Shown here in pieces: positions 1 to 8,156 of a stretch of 32,674 bases of DNA. Source of the stretch: Myxococcales bacterium. GTDB lineage: Bacteria; Myxococcota_A; Polyangia; Polyangiales; Polyangiaceae. Below the pieces are notes generated by a model, which ran no database searches, had not been told where the DNA came from, and worked only from the letters and a program-made list of their open reading frames with translations. A program made the position numbers and the translations under genes. The DNA lies in the NCBI GenBank assembly GCA_021847645.1, contig JAJZQG010000084.1:1-32674 (forward strand). The letters run 5' to 3'. How positions within the stretch are numbered: the first letter of the stretch is position 1; every line of letters begins with the position of its first letter.

Positions 1-17
1 CTGCTATATCTTCGCGC

Positions 18-641
18 GTGGAACACCCTCGACGCTGGCTCGCCGCCCGCGGCCTCGATACCCGGCTGTGCGCTTGGGCATCCCGGCGCGCGCGACCTCG
101 TGCATCCCGCTCCCTTGTCACCCGGCCCGCCCTGCTTCTGGGCCTGCTGGGTGTCGTGCTGTGCACCCCGGCCTGCGAGAAGCCCCTCGAGCTCAAGCTG
201 ACCGACACCGAACAGCGCACCTTCGACGCTTCGTGCAAGGACGGCGACTGCGTGCTCGCGGGAGGCTCGGCGACCCCGACCGCGGCCAAGCCCGATGGCG
301 CCAAGGCCGCCTTCGCCCTGCACCGGGCGTCGCGGTTCTACTCGGTGTGCGACGTATGGATGACGGGCTCTCGCTCGTTCACCATCAACCCGATCGATTG
401 CCGCCTGCTGACTTGCAGGACCGACATCGATTGCCCGCCGGTCAAGGGGCTGCAGCACGGAAGCTGCACCAGCGGCTTGTGCATCGAGCCTTCCGGGTCG
501 CTGACCTCCGAGGACGCCGGCCTGCTGTGCCTGGCGGGCACGGGCGTTCCGGCCGGCACCAGCTCGCAGATCGAGCGCTTCGCGTTGGGCAGCAACTGCG
601 GCTCCCCCTGCCGCGTTCCGTCCGTCTGCCGCCAGCCTTGA
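18..641 (+). CDS. Cys-rich lipoprotein of unknown function
   Basis: The 207-residue product has a hydrophobic segment at about residues 37-50 ending in a lipobox-like TPAC, so a lipoprotein signal is likely. The mature part has about 13 cysteines, several in close pairs (SCKDGDC, NCGSPC), which suggests disulfides formed outside the cytoplasm. I recognise no family. GTG at 18 is the only common start codon before the hydrophobic stretch and leaves an unusually long Arg-rich n-region. The frame is open to the window edge, so the true start could lie upstream. A TATATC at 5-10 sits about where a -10 box would be for a transcript starting near the GTG, but one element at a window edge proves little. 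The neighbouring VKOR/thioredoxin genes would suit a disulfide-bonded envelope protein. Confidence 0.6.
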   Translation: MEHPRRWLAARGLDTRLCAWASRRARPRASRSLVTRPALLLGLLGVVLCTPACEKPLELKLTDTEQRTFDASCKDGDCVLAGGSATPTAAKPDGAKAAFALHRASRFYSVCDVWMTGSRSFTINPIDCRLLTCRTDIDCPPVKGLQHGSCTSGLCIEPSGSLTSEDAGLLCLAGTGVPAGTSSQIERFALGSNCGSPCRVPSVCRQP

Positions 642-701
642 AGCGTCCCCTTTCGCCTCCTGTCCCTCCCCTCGGCCCCCAGGTTGTGCTAGGCGCGCGT
701 C

Positions 702-2003
702 ATGCTCGATCTTCGTTTCGTCGTGGAACACCTGGACGATGTCCGGCAAGCGCTGGCGCGTCGCAACCCGGAAGCCGCTGCCGCGCTGGACCCGATCCGC
801 GAGCTGGCGGCCGCCCGTCGGGACGCCATCGTGGCGGCCGAGGCCCGCGCGGCGCGCCGCAACGCCGCCAACCAGGAGATGGCCAAGCTCCCCAAGAGCT
901 CCCCGGAATTCGCCCAGCGTCGCGACGAGCTCAAGGCCCTGTCCGCCGAGGTCAAGGATCTGGAGCGCACACGCGCCGAAGCCGAGGCGCGCATCTCCGA
1001 GCTGCTCATGGCCGTTCCCAACATGCCCGACCCGTCCGTGCCCGACGGCAAGTCCTCGGACGACAATCCGGTGGTCAGGCTCTGGGGGCAGAAACCTCAG
1101 TTCTCGTTCACCCCCAAGGCGCACTGGGACATCGGACCGGCGCTGGGCATCATCGACTTCGAGCGCGCCGCCAAGCTATCGGGCCCGCGCTTCGCCGTGA
1201 TGATGGGCTACGGCGCCAGGCTCGAGCGCGCTCTGGTCGCGTTCATGCTCGATCTGCACCGGGAGCACGGCTACCTCGAGGTGCTGCCACCCTTCCTGGT
1301 CAAGGACACGGCGCTGCGCGGCACCGGCCAGCTTCCCAAGTTCGAGGAAGACCTGTTCAAGACCCGCAAGCTCGACCCCGAGCGCTCCTTCGACCTGTAC
1401 CTCATCCCCACCGCCGAGGTGCCCGTCACCAACCTGCACGCCGACGAGGTGCTCGAAGGGGCGTCGCTGCCCATCGCCTACTGCGCCTACACGCCGTGCT
1501 TCCGCAGCGAGGCGGGCAGCTACGGCAAGGACACGCGCGGGCTGATCCGGCAGCACCAATTCGACAAGGTCGAGCTGGTCCGGTTCTGCGCGCCGCAGGA
1601 CTCGCCCGCGCAGCTCGAGCTGCTGACCTCCCACGCCGAAGAGGTGCTCAAGCGCCTGGGCTTGCACTACCGGGTCGTGCAGTTGTGCGCGGGCGACCTG
1701 GGCTTCAGCGCGTGCAAGACCTACGACTTGGAGGTCTGGCTCCCCGGGCTCGAAGCCTACCGCGAGATCTCCAGCTGCTCGAGCTTCGTCGACTTCCAGG
1801 CTCGCCGCGCCGCCATTCGCTTCCGCGCCGACAAAGGCCAGAAACCTCAGCTCGTCCACACGCTCAACGGCAGCGGCCTGGCCGTCGGACGCACCGTCGT
1901 CGCGGTCCTCGAGCAGTACCAGCAAGCCGACGGCTCCGTCGTCATCCCGCCTGCACTCAGGCCGTACACCGGCTTCGACGTCATTCGTGCCGCGACCCCC
2001 TGA
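702..2003 (+). CDS. serS: Seryl-tRNA synthetase (SerRS, class IIa)
   Basis: This 433-residue protein charges tRNA(Ser) with serine in the cytoplasm. The N-terminal ~110 residues are charged and Ala/Arg/Glu-rich, as in the long antiparallel coiled-coil arm that grips the tRNA variable arm. The catalytic core shows the serine-site TAEVPVTN, motif 2 with FRSEAGSYGKDTRG, and motif 3 with NGSGLAVGRTVVA followed by PYTG near the C-terminus. Length matches bacterial SerRS. The ATG at 702 begins MLDLRFV, close to the usual MLD start of the family. No obvious Shine-Dalgarno sequence precedes it. It lies between an unknown lipoprotein gene and a redox cluster and is probably a housekeeping gene with no functional link to either. 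Confidence 0.97.
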   Translation: MLDLRFVVEHLDDVRQALARRNPEAAAALDPIRELAAARRDAIVAAEARAARRNAANQEMAKLPKSSPEFAQRRDELKALSAEVKDLERTRAEAEARISELLMAVPNMPDPSVPDGKSSDDNPVVRLWGQKPQFSFTPKAHWDIGPALGIIDFERAAKLSGPRFAVMMGYGARLERALVAFMLDLHREHGYLEVLPPFLVKDTALRGTGQLPKFEEDLFKTRKLDPERSFDLYLIPTAEVPVTNLHADEVLEGASLPIAYCAYTPCFRSEAGSYGKDTRGLIRQHQFDKVELVRFCAPQDSPAQLELLTSHAEEVLKRLGLHYRVVQLCAGDLGFSACKTYDLEVWLPGLEAYREISSCSSFVDFQARRAAIRFRADKGQKPQLVHTLNGSGLAVGRTVVAVLEQYQQADGSVVIPPALRPYTGFDVIRAATP

Positions 2004-2060
2004 ACATTCGCGCCTTTGACCTGCCCTGTCGGGAGGAGTAGGTCTGCGACCTGTCAAACC

Positions 2061-3335
2061 ATGGGAAAGCTATCCAAGGGACCGTCGATTCTCGCGCTGG
2101 TCGCCTCGGTGCTAGGCATCACGTTCGCTTCGTATTCCACGTCGGACTATGCCGCGCACCTCGACCGCCAGCTGCATGACATCCACTGCTCGTTCATTCC
2201 GGGCATGGCAGTGGTTTCCGACGCGGAGAGCGCGTGCCGGGTGGCGATGTACAGCCCCTACAGCGCGTTGATGCGCGAGCATTGGTGGGGCGGCGTGCCC
2301 GTCTCGCTGTTCGCGCTCGGCGTCTATGCCTTCTTTGGTGCGTTTGCTCTCGCGGCCCTGGTGGGCGGCGCCAAGGTCAGCTGGCGCGCCTGGCAGTTCT
2401 TCGGAGTCGCGGGCCTGTCGCCGCTGGTGGTGTCCGTGATCATGGCCTTCATCTCGGCGATCAAGCTCCACACGTTCTGCAAGACGTGCATGGGCCTTTA
2501 CTTCGCCTCTGCCTTGCTCGCTGCGGCTTCCATCTGGGGCATGATCGCCGCCCATCGTTTCTTCGTGGTCCAGGCCTACGTCAACCCGACCGGCCCGACG
2601 CCCCTGGCGGACGCCGGCTCGCCACCAGCCGCGCCCTCCGAGGCTCGGATGCCGTTGGGCCACCCCGCCCTGTTCGCGCTGTGGCTTGCTGCTCTGGGAG
2701 CCAGCGCGCTGCTGCCGGCCGTGCTGTACGTGTCGGCCTTGCCCGACTACCGCTCCAAGCTCACGAGTTGCGGCAAGCTGCCCGAGCCCTCCGACAAGAT
2801 CCCCGTTCCCCTCGCCACGCTGCACCCCAAGCGCGAGGCGCTGATCGTGGCCGATCCGCTGTGCCCGACCTGCAAGGCTCTCGACGAGCGCCTGACCGCC
2901 GAAAACGCCATCGAGAATCTGAAGCTGTCGCTGGTGCTCATGCCGCTGGACAACGCCTGCAACTGGATGCTCGACAGGCCCATGCACCCGGGAGCGTGCA
3001 TCCTGTCCAAGGCGGTGCTGTGCGCAGAGCCGCGGGCCCGCGAGGCCTTGGAGTGGATGTTCGCCAACCAGGATGAGCTGGCGTCCCTCGGCAAGTCGGG
3101 GGACGCGCTGCTGCGGGCGCGCATCCGCACCCAGTTCGGCAGCGCGATCGATGCGTGCATCGATTCCAAGCAGACGCAGGTGCGGCTCAACAACCAGCTG
3201 CAGTTCGCGGTCGCCAACCAGCTGCCCGTCTCCACGCCCCAGCTCTACTTGGGCGACATGCGCGTATGTGACGAAGACACCGATCTGGGTCTGCGATATG
3301 CCCTGGGCCAGCTCGCCCCGGAGGTACTGCAATGA
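2061..3335 (+). CDS. VKOR family membrane oxidoreductase fused to a thioredoxin-like domain
   Basis: The product is a 424-residue inner-membrane protein. Residues 1-170 form a VKOR-like helical bundle with loop cysteines C43 and C59 and the active-site pair C140-x-x-C143 (CKTC) at the start of a helix. A further hydrophobic segment at about 200-225 leads into a thioredoxin-like domain with C268-P-T-C271. In bacterial VKOR fusions the membrane domain passes electrons to quinone and the thioredoxin domain acts as, or recharges, the DsbA-like oxidant of secreted proteins. ATG at 2061 gives a natural short N-terminus before the first membrane segment. A TTG at 2016 in the same frame is also possible. 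GGGAGGAG at 2031-2038 is rather far from the ATG. The stop overlaps the next start by 4 bases (ATGA), so the two genes are probably translationally coupled. Confidence 0.85.
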   Translation: MGKLSKGPSILALVASVLGITFASYSTSDYAAHLDRQLHDIHCSFIPGMAVVSDAESACRVAMYSPYSALMREHWWGGVPVSLFALGVYAFFGAFALAALVGGAKVSWRAWQFFGVAGLSPLVVSVIMAFISAIKLHTFCKTCMGLYFASALLAAASIWGMIAAHRFFVVQAYVNPTGPTPLADAGSPPAAPSEARMPLGHPALFALWLAALGASALLPAVLYVSALPDYRSKLTSCGKLPEPSDKIPVPLATLHPKREALIVADPLCPTCKALDERLTAENAIENLKLSLVLMPLDNACNWMLDRPMHPGACILSKAVLCAEPRAREALEWMFANQDELASLGKSGDALLRARIRTQFGSAIDACIDSKQTQVRLNNQLQFAVANQLPVSTPQLYLGDMRVCDEDTDLGLRYALGQLAPEVLQ

Positions 3336-4036
3336 GCCTCCCCATCAAACCCCATGTGATCGTCGGTGCGGCCGTGGGCGCCGTGTTGGTCCTGACCGTG
3401 TCGCTGGTGGTTCGCGGCGAGGTGCGCGACGCAGCCTATCGGCTCGACCACCCGGACGCTGCGACGGCAGCGCCCGTGATTGCCGATCACGCCGAGGCGG
3501 ACTACTGCACGCCGGAGTTCAAGCAGGTGCTTCAGCGCGTGCTCAACGCGTGCGGTCTGGTGGGCTCGGGCTCGCGCCGCGGCTGCAAGCCGACCGACGT
3601 CAAGAGCCTGGCGTCGATCAGCGACGAGGACTTCAACGCCTTGTTCAAGCCGTTGGCGAAGCGCGGGGCCATCGTGATGTTCGACGAGGCCTCGGACAAG
3701 CTCGACGACGCCGCCAAAAAGCTGATCGATGATCGCTGGCTCGATCGCATGGGAGCGCGCTACTTTTTCATCGTCGCGCGTGGGTCGCAGACCGGCTCGG
3801 TCGAGAAGAACCGGGCCCTGTCCCACAAGCGCGCCAACTCGGTGTTCTTCTATCTGAGCGAGACCACGCAGGATCCGAACCTCGAAAAGCAGGTCGGCAT
3901 GCTCTGGCTCGGCAAGGAGTTCGCCCAGCTTCCCAAGGAATTTTGCGAATGGAAGACCTCGCGTCCGAGCAACAAGTGCGACGAGCAAGCCATCAATCGC
4001 AGCGCGTTCATCTCCTGGGTGGACTGCCGTCTGTAG
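3332..4036 (+). CDS. OmpA-C-like membrane-anchored protein
   Basis: This 234-residue protein has an uncleaved-looking N-terminal membrane segment (about residues 9-27) and a C-terminal OmpA/MotB-like region. The OmpA-like region is the stretch running from IVMFDEASDKLD through YFFIVARGSQTGSVEKN to LSHKRANSVFFYL, which resembles the fold that binds peptidoglycan. The canonical Asp/Arg pattern is only partly kept (SHKRAN in place of LSxxRAxxV), so peptidoglycan binding is an inference. Six or so cysteines occur outside the membrane segment, unusual for this fold and fitting its position behind the VKOR-thioredoxin gene. It starts inside the stop of that gene, and its 3' end overlaps the start of the TlpA-like gene. 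Confidence 0.7.
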   Translation: MSLPIKPHVIVGAAVGAVLVLTVSLVVRGEVRDAAYRLDHPDAATAAPVIADHAEADYCTPEFKQVLQRVLNACGLVGSGSRRGCKPTDVKSLASISDEDFNALFKPLAKRGAIVMFDEASDKLDDAAKKLIDDRWLDRMGARYFFIVARGSQTGSVEKNRALSHKRANSVFFYLSETTQDPNLEKQVGMLWLGKEFAQLPKEFCEWKTSRPSNKCDEQAINRSAFISWVDCRL

Positions 4037-4701
4037 CCTGGGCCTGGCTGACCGCCGTGGGCCTAATCGCGGCCGCGGCCGGCTGCAACGACGCCAACAA
4101 GGAGCCGATCCCCCCGGCGCCGACCGCACGTCGCGAGGCCCTGACCGCATCGGGCACGGCGACGGCGACGGCGGCGCCCTCGCCGACGGTCTCGCACCGG
4201 GTCGCCCCGCCGGCGGCTCCGCGCACGTTGTGCAGCGGCGCACCGCTGGACAGGGCGATGCCCACGGAGAAGCTGGGGCATGCCCAGGCACCCGGCGCGC
4301 CGGAGCTGGGCTCCGCGATCGCGGTCGGCCACGGCAAGTGGACGTGGATCAACTTGTGGGCCGCCTGGTGTGGACCCTGCAAAGAAGAGCTGCCGCGTTT
4401 GCAGCAGTGGCAGGCCAAGCTCGCAGCCAACGCGACCTTCCAGTTCGTCTCGCTCGACGACGACGAGCGTCAGCTGCTGATGTTTCTGGAGGGGCAACCC
4501 GCGAGCGGGTTGAAGACGACCTTCTGGCTGCCGGAAGGCAAGACGCGCGACGGCTGGCTGTCCGGGCTCAAGATCAACACGAGCCCGGAGCTTCCCGTGC
4601 AGATCCTGGTCAATCCCCAGGGGCGCGTTCACTGCATCATCGAGGGCGCGGTGGAAGACGGCGATTTCGCAAGGGTTGCGTCGATCCTGGCGCAGCGTTG
4701 A
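3949..4701 (+). CDS. TlpA/ResA-like thioredoxin lipoprotein
   Basis: A thioredoxin-fold protein of about 250 residues with the TlpA-type active site W-C-G-P-C in NLWAAWCGPCKEELP, followed by the expected cis-proline region (SPELPVQIL). An N-terminal hydrophobic stretch ends in AAAGC, a lipobox, so the mature protein should be a lipoprotein, followed by a Pro/Ala/Thr-rich linker. Such proteins reduce or exchange disulfides in the envelope, for example in apocytochrome c. I chose ATG at 3949 because AAGGAA lies 8 bases upstream. GTG at 3976 and TTG at 3943 are alternatives. With the ATG, the first 88 bases overlap the OmpA-like gene in another frame. It is likely co-transcribed with the VKOR fusion and OmpA-like genes. 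Confidence 0.85.
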   Translation: MEDLASEQQVRRASHQSQRVHLLGGLPSVAWAWLTAVGLIAAAAGCNDANKEPIPPAPTARREALTASGTATATAAPSPTVSHRVAPPAAPRTLCSGAPLDRAMPTEKLGHAQAPGAPELGSAIAVGHGKWTWINLWAAWCGPCKEELPRLQQWQAKLAANATFQFVSLDDDERQLLMFLEGQPASGLKTTFWLPEGKTRDGWLSGLKINTSPELPVQILVNPQGRVHCIIEGAVEDGDFARVASILAQR

Positions 4702-4839
4702 AAGCCCGTTCCGGCCCAGGCGTGCGCCCGTTGGCCGGCGATGAGCGAATCCGCCTCCGTTTCCTTGACCGTCCGTTCCCCAAGGTGGCACCTTCCATGG
4801 TCGGTGTGATCGCGCCTCGCAAGACCACCCCCGACCCCC

Positions 4840-6348
4840 ATGCCTGAAGGCCAACACCAACAACGATACCGAGTCATCGGCAAGCTCGCCTCCGGCGGCA
4901 TGGCCGAGGTCTTCAGCGCCGAGAGCGCTGGCATCGAGGGCTTCAAGAAGAAGGTCGCGATCAAACGGGTGCTTCCGCACCTCAGCCAGAAGAGCAAGTT
5001 CATCAAGATGTTCCTGGACGAGGCCAGGTTGAGCGCGCACCTGTCGCACTCCAACGTGGTCCAGGTCTTCGACATCGGCATCGGCGACAACACCTTCTTC
5101 ATCGTCATGGAGTTCGTCGACGGCGCCGACCTCAAGGCGATCATCGAAACCCGTCGCCGCCGCTCCGTGGAATTCCCCCTCGAGTCGGCCGTCTACATCG
5201 GCACCAAGATCTGCGAGGGCCTTGCCTACGCCCACGAGCTGCGCGACGGCGACGGCAACCCCTTCGGCATCGTCCACCGCGACATGTCGCCGCCGAACGT
5301 GCTGATCACCAAGTACGGCGAGGTGAAGATCGCCGACTTCGGCCTCGCCAAGGCCAACAACCAGCTCGAGAAAAGCGAGCCCGGCGTCATCAAGGGCAAG
5401 TTCTCCTACCTGTCGCCCGAAGCCGCCACCGGCAAGGAAGTCGACGCCAGAGCCGACATCTTCGCCGTCGGCATCATCCTCTGGGAGATCCTCGCCGGCA
5501 GAAAGCTGTTCGTCGGCGAGTCCGACTACGAAACCGTCAAGCTCGTCCAGCAGGCCCAGATCCCTTCCCTGACCCAGATCAACAAGAAGGTCCCGCCGTC
5601 GCTCGAGCGCACCATCCTCAAGGCGCTCGCCCGCGATCCTGCCGAGCGCTACCAGCGCGCCGGCGACCTGGCCCGTGACCTCAACTCGTTCCTCTACCAT
5701 CACGGCCGCCCCGTCGGCGCTTGGGATGTCGCCTCCCTGGTCTACGAGACCATCGAGCAGAAGCAGCGCGACAAGCCGAGCGGCGGCGCTGCGATGATCG
5801 AGCAGATGATCGCCGACGCCCTGTTCGAGTTCACCTCGTTGCAGGAGCACGGCCAGGACTCCATCTCCAAGCCGCAGGGCCGCGCTACGCCCACTGGCTC
5901 GCCGCTGCCCATCGATCTCGGCGGCATGGGCGCGCGCGACTGGGAATCCGAAATCGTCATCAAGAACCCCTACGGTGCGCCACGCCTGCCCGCCACCGAC
6001 CAGAAGATCCTCTCGTCGCTGGAGGAGCTGGAGGCCGGCAACCTCTCTTCACTCGAGGACGATCCCGCACCCATCCCGCCGTCGGCCGAGCCCGGACCGG
6101 TGGCATCCTCGCAGGACATCGCGCTCGCCAGGCCCCTACCCTCGGGCCAAGCGTCCGAGTTGGCCGTGCCCGCGGCGGCTCTCGGCCGCTCGTCGCAGGC
6201 CGGCCGTTCGGTTCCCGGCCCTATCGACGTTGCGCAGCAGCCTGCCCCGAAGAAGCGCAGCACGGCGCTGCTGGTGCTGCTGGTCCTCGTGCTGGTCGTC
6301 ATCGCCGGTGCCGCCGGCGCCTGGCTCGCCAACGTGCTTCCCAGGTGA
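4840..6348 (+). CDS. Membrane-anchored Ser/Thr protein kinase with HRDxSPPN catalytic loop
   Basis: The 502-residue protein carries a Hanks-type kinase domain at about residues 10-285, a Pro/Ser-rich linker, and a single C-terminal membrane helix at about 475-497 (tail-anchored layout, kinase in the cytoplasm). Visible motifs are a Gly-rich loop (GKLASGGMAEV), the ATP-binding K42 in VAIKRV, the catalytic loop HRDMSPPN at 146-153, DFG at 166-168, and the APE-like SPEA near 192. The lysine that normally follows the catalytic Asp by two residues (HRDLKPxN) is Ser, a variation I know from other myxobacterial kinases (HRDVSPQN). The Asp and the DFG are intact, so activity is plausible. The substrate is unknown. 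It is followed 81 bases later by a small lipoprotein gene that may be co-transcribed. Confidence 0.93.
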   Translation: MPEGQHQQRYRVIGKLASGGMAEVFSAESAGIEGFKKKVAIKRVLPHLSQKSKFIKMFLDEARLSAHLSHSNVVQVFDIGIGDNTFFIVMEFVDGADLKAIIETRRRRSVEFPLESAVYIGTKICEGLAYAHELRDGDGNPFGIVHRDMSPPNVLITKYGEVKIADFGLAKANNQLEKSEPGVIKGKFSYLSPEAATGKEVDARADIFAVGIILWEILAGRKLFVGESDYETVKLVQQAQIPSLTQINKKVPPSLERTILKALARDPAERYQRAGDLARDLNSFLYHHGRPVGAWDVASLVYETIEQKQRDKPSGGAAMIEQMIADALFEFTSLQEHGQDSISKPQGRATPTGSPLPIDLGGMGARDWESEIVIKNPYGAPRLPATDQKILSSLEELEAGNLSSLEDDPAPIPPSAEPGPVASSQDIALARPLPSGQASELAVPAAALGRSSQAGRSVPGPIDVAQQPAPKKRSTALLVLLVLVLVVIAGAAGAWLANVLPR

Positions 6349-6429
6349 TCGAACGCTGCGGGCCGGCGCCGCCCGCGGGATCGTCCCGTCGTTGCCGCAG
6401 TCGAGTGCAGGAAAGGAGCCGTTGCCGAG

Positions 6430-6930
6430 ATGTCCACCCTGGTCACTTCTTCCCGGCTGCTGGCGCTTGCTGCCGGAGCTGCGTTGCTGTCGCAGGGATG
6501 CAGCGCCGATCAGTCGAATTCCATCTCCGACGCGTGGATGCAGGGAACGATTAAGGGCCAGGCGTGGACCGCCGGCCCGGGCGTCGTCAAGAGCTCGACC
6601 GAGCCCAACAGTCCCGTCGTGGTGCGGATCTTCGAGCAAGGTACGCCCGGCGATCCGTGTTCGATCGATCGGACCACGGGCAGGCGGGTCGAGATAGGCC
6701 TGGCCGCCATGCTGACCGGAAAGTACCAGCCCGCAACGGACGTCGGCTACTACGTCGAGACGTGGGACGGCACCACGGGGGAGCGCGACGCGTACGCCGC
6801 GGTGGAGATCATCAACGCGCCCAAGAACAAGGGCGGCAACTTCATCGGCAAGGCGAGGTTCGGCTCAGCGGGTACGCAGGACTTCGTCGAAGGCCAGTTC
6901 AACGCCGTCGTGTGCGAAGACTTCCCCTGA
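6430..6930 (+). CDS. Small predicted lipoprotein, unknown function
   Basis: The product is 166 residues long. It starts with an Ala/Leu-rich signal sequence ending in LLSQGC, a slightly atypical lipobox (Gln at -2). The mature part shows alternating polar and hydrophobic beta-rich sequence (SPVVVRIFEQG, GYYVETWDG) with one Cys pair (C near residue 77 and C near the C-terminus) that could form a disulfide. I recognise no family. AAAGGAG at 6411-6417 lies 12 bases before the ATG, acceptable for a ribosome binding site. It follows the kinase gene in the same direction and ends only 5 bases before the end of the convergent VKOR-DsbA gene. Confidence 0.65.
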   Translation: MSTLVTSSRLLALAAGAALLSQGCSADQSNSISDAWMQGTIKGQAWTAGPGVVKSSTEPNSPVVVRIFEQGTPGDPCSIDRTTGRRVEIGLAAMLTGKYQPATDVGYYVETWDGTTGERDAYAAVEIINAPKNKGGNFIGKARFGSAGTQDFVEGQFNAVVCEDFP

Positions 6931-6940
6931 GCCGCTCAGG
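6926..6940. terminator. Inverted repeat spanning the stop codons of two convergent genes
   Basis: CCTGAG-ccg-CTCAGG is a perfect 6-bp inverted repeat with a 3-base loop. It contains the TGA of the + strand lipoprotein gene and the TCA (TGA on the - strand) of the VKOR-DsbA gene. Its position suits a bidirectional terminator, but there is no T-tract on either side and a stem this short can arise by chance in GC-rich DNA. Confidence 0.35.
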
Positions 6941-8069
6941 CGGTGCGCCGCGGCTCTCGCGCGCGCTCTGCAAAGGCTGCATAGCCGGCCGCGACGGCGA
7001 ACAAGGCGAGCAACCCGCCCCACAACCAGCCCTGCGGCACCTGCGGCGCCGGCCTCCTCGCAGCGCCGAGCTCGGCGTCGATGGTCGCGCGGATATCGTC
7101 AGCGCTGCGTGCACCGATCAAGACCTGCGAGCCGATCCACAGCGTGGGCAGCCCCTTGAAGGTGATCTGCTTCGCGATGTCCACATCGTGCGCCACCATC
7201 GTCTCGGAGTCGGGGCCGGAGAAGCACTTGTCGAACGCCGCCAGATCGAGGCCGCCGGAGGCAAGCTGCGTCGCGATCGCGCGGCAGCCGGCTTCGGACA
7301 GGTCGCTTGCCGTGAAGAGCCGATCGGCCATGGCTTCGCCCATGTTCTGGACGCGGGCGCAGACGTAGGCGCGAGCGGCGGTGCGCGCGTGCTGGTGCAT
7401 GGGCAGCGGCACGGTGAGCCTCTCGAGGTGCACGCGATCGCCGTACGGCTCCAAGGCCTTGCGCAGATCGCCGTGCAGCATCCTGCAGAAGGGACACTCG
7501 AAGTCCGACAGCTCCACGATGTTCAGCTTGCCCGGCTCCCACATGCGGGCCACCGGCGCGGGGACCTCGGGTCGAGGCTGCATCTGGGCGAACAGATAGG
7601 GCGCCAAGACGCTGACGAGAGCGAGCATGCCCCAGGAGGTGTTGGACAGGGCCCCGTCGTTTCCCTCGGGCGCGGAGCGGTGCAACCACGCGAGCGCGGC
7701 GAGCAGCACGGTGGACGAGTCGACCACGACGCACAGGTAGCAGAACGCGTGGACGACGAAGGCTTGGATGGCGAGGAAGCCCAAGGCGAGGACAGCTCCG
7801 AGGGTAGCGATGGCCGTGAGGTACTTGGCGCGCCACGGGTGCGCGGCGAACGAGCCACCGAGCAGCACCACGAACGCCAGCAACCCGATGACGGGTTGGG
7901 GCACGCCGAAGATGTGCGCGAAGGCGGACTGGCGAACCGCCTCGCAGCCACCTCCGCTCTGGCAGAAAGCCGGGAGCGGACGCGTGTAGTCGTACAGAAG
8001 CGCGGCGCTCGCGGACAGCGCGACGAGCACCAGCGTCCGGAAGGCGACCAGGGTGTACGTGCGGCGCAT
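6936..8069 (-). CDS. VKOR-DsbA fusion oxidoreductase (second copy in window)
   Basis: The 377-residue protein has an N-terminal VKOR-type bundle: first helix at about 10-28, loop cysteines C36 and C42, and active-site C110-x-x-C113 (CYLC). It continues into a DsbA-like thioredoxin domain with C192-P-F-C195 in SDFECPFCRMLHG and a cis-Pro loop GLPTLWIG. It ends with an extra hydrophobic helix at about 348-366. This is a self-contained disulfide-forming system: the DsbA domain oxidises secreted proteins and VKOR returns electrons to quinone. It differs from the fusion at 2061-3335 in its CPFC site and C-terminal helix, so the two are probably not recent duplicates. ATG at 8069 starts directly before the first helix. 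It is divergent from rnr with 87 bases between the starts. Confidence 0.9.
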   Translation of the reverse strand: MRRTYTLVAFRTLVLVALSASAALLYDYTRPLPAFCQSGGGCEAVRQSAFAHIFGVPQPVIGLLAFVVLLGGSFAAHPWRAKYLTAIATLGAVLALGFLAIQAFVVHAFCYLCVVVDSSTVLLAALAWLHRSAPEGNDGALSNTSWGMLALVSVLAPYLFAQMQPRPEVPAPVARMWEPGKLNIVELSDFECPFCRMLHGDLRKALEPYGDRVHLERLTVPLPMHQHARTAARAYVCARVQNMGEAMADRLFTASDLSEAGCRAIATQLASGGLDLAAFDKCFSGPDSETMVAHDVDIAKQITFKGLPTLWIGSQVLIGARSADDIRATIDAELGAARRPAPQVPQGWLWGGLLALFAVAAGYAAFAERAREPRRTA

Positions 8070-8156
8070 CTGGGGCGATCTATACTCTTCGTTTCAATTC
8101 GCAAGCGTCCTCTGTGCACTCGTGCGGAGAGGCTCAAAGGACTCGGTTGGTAGAGC
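8070..8156. promoter_or_regulatory. Divergent promoter region between VKOR-DsbA gene and rnr
   Basis: These 87 bases separate two divergent starts and must hold at least one promoter. TATACT at 8081-8086 is a good -10 match for rnr on the + strand, and its complement reads GTATAGAT, a possible -10 for the - strand gene. No convincing -35 was found for either. The AT-rich core at 8080-8100 stands out from the surrounding GC-rich DNA. Confidence 0.35.

Noticed and set aside
68..2041. Long open frame on the + strand across the first lipoprotein and serS
   Set aside because: Arg/Pro/Gly-rich translation without family motifs, overlapping two supported genes; a by-product of GC-rich codon usage.
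4786..4801. TGGCAC-N5-ATGGT as a sigma-54 promoter before the kinase gene
   Set aside because: The -24 half is perfect but the -12 half has GG instead of the required GC.
4063..5850. 595-codon open frame on the - strand opposite the TlpA-like and kinase genes
   Set aside because: Antisense of clear kinase and thioredoxin motifs; its own translation is Asp/Leu/Val-rich low complexity with no domain.
6358..6376. GCGGGC/GCCCGC hairpin after the first kinase gene
   Set aside because: No T-tract, and the next gene is close and co-directional; likely GC-rich chance pairing.
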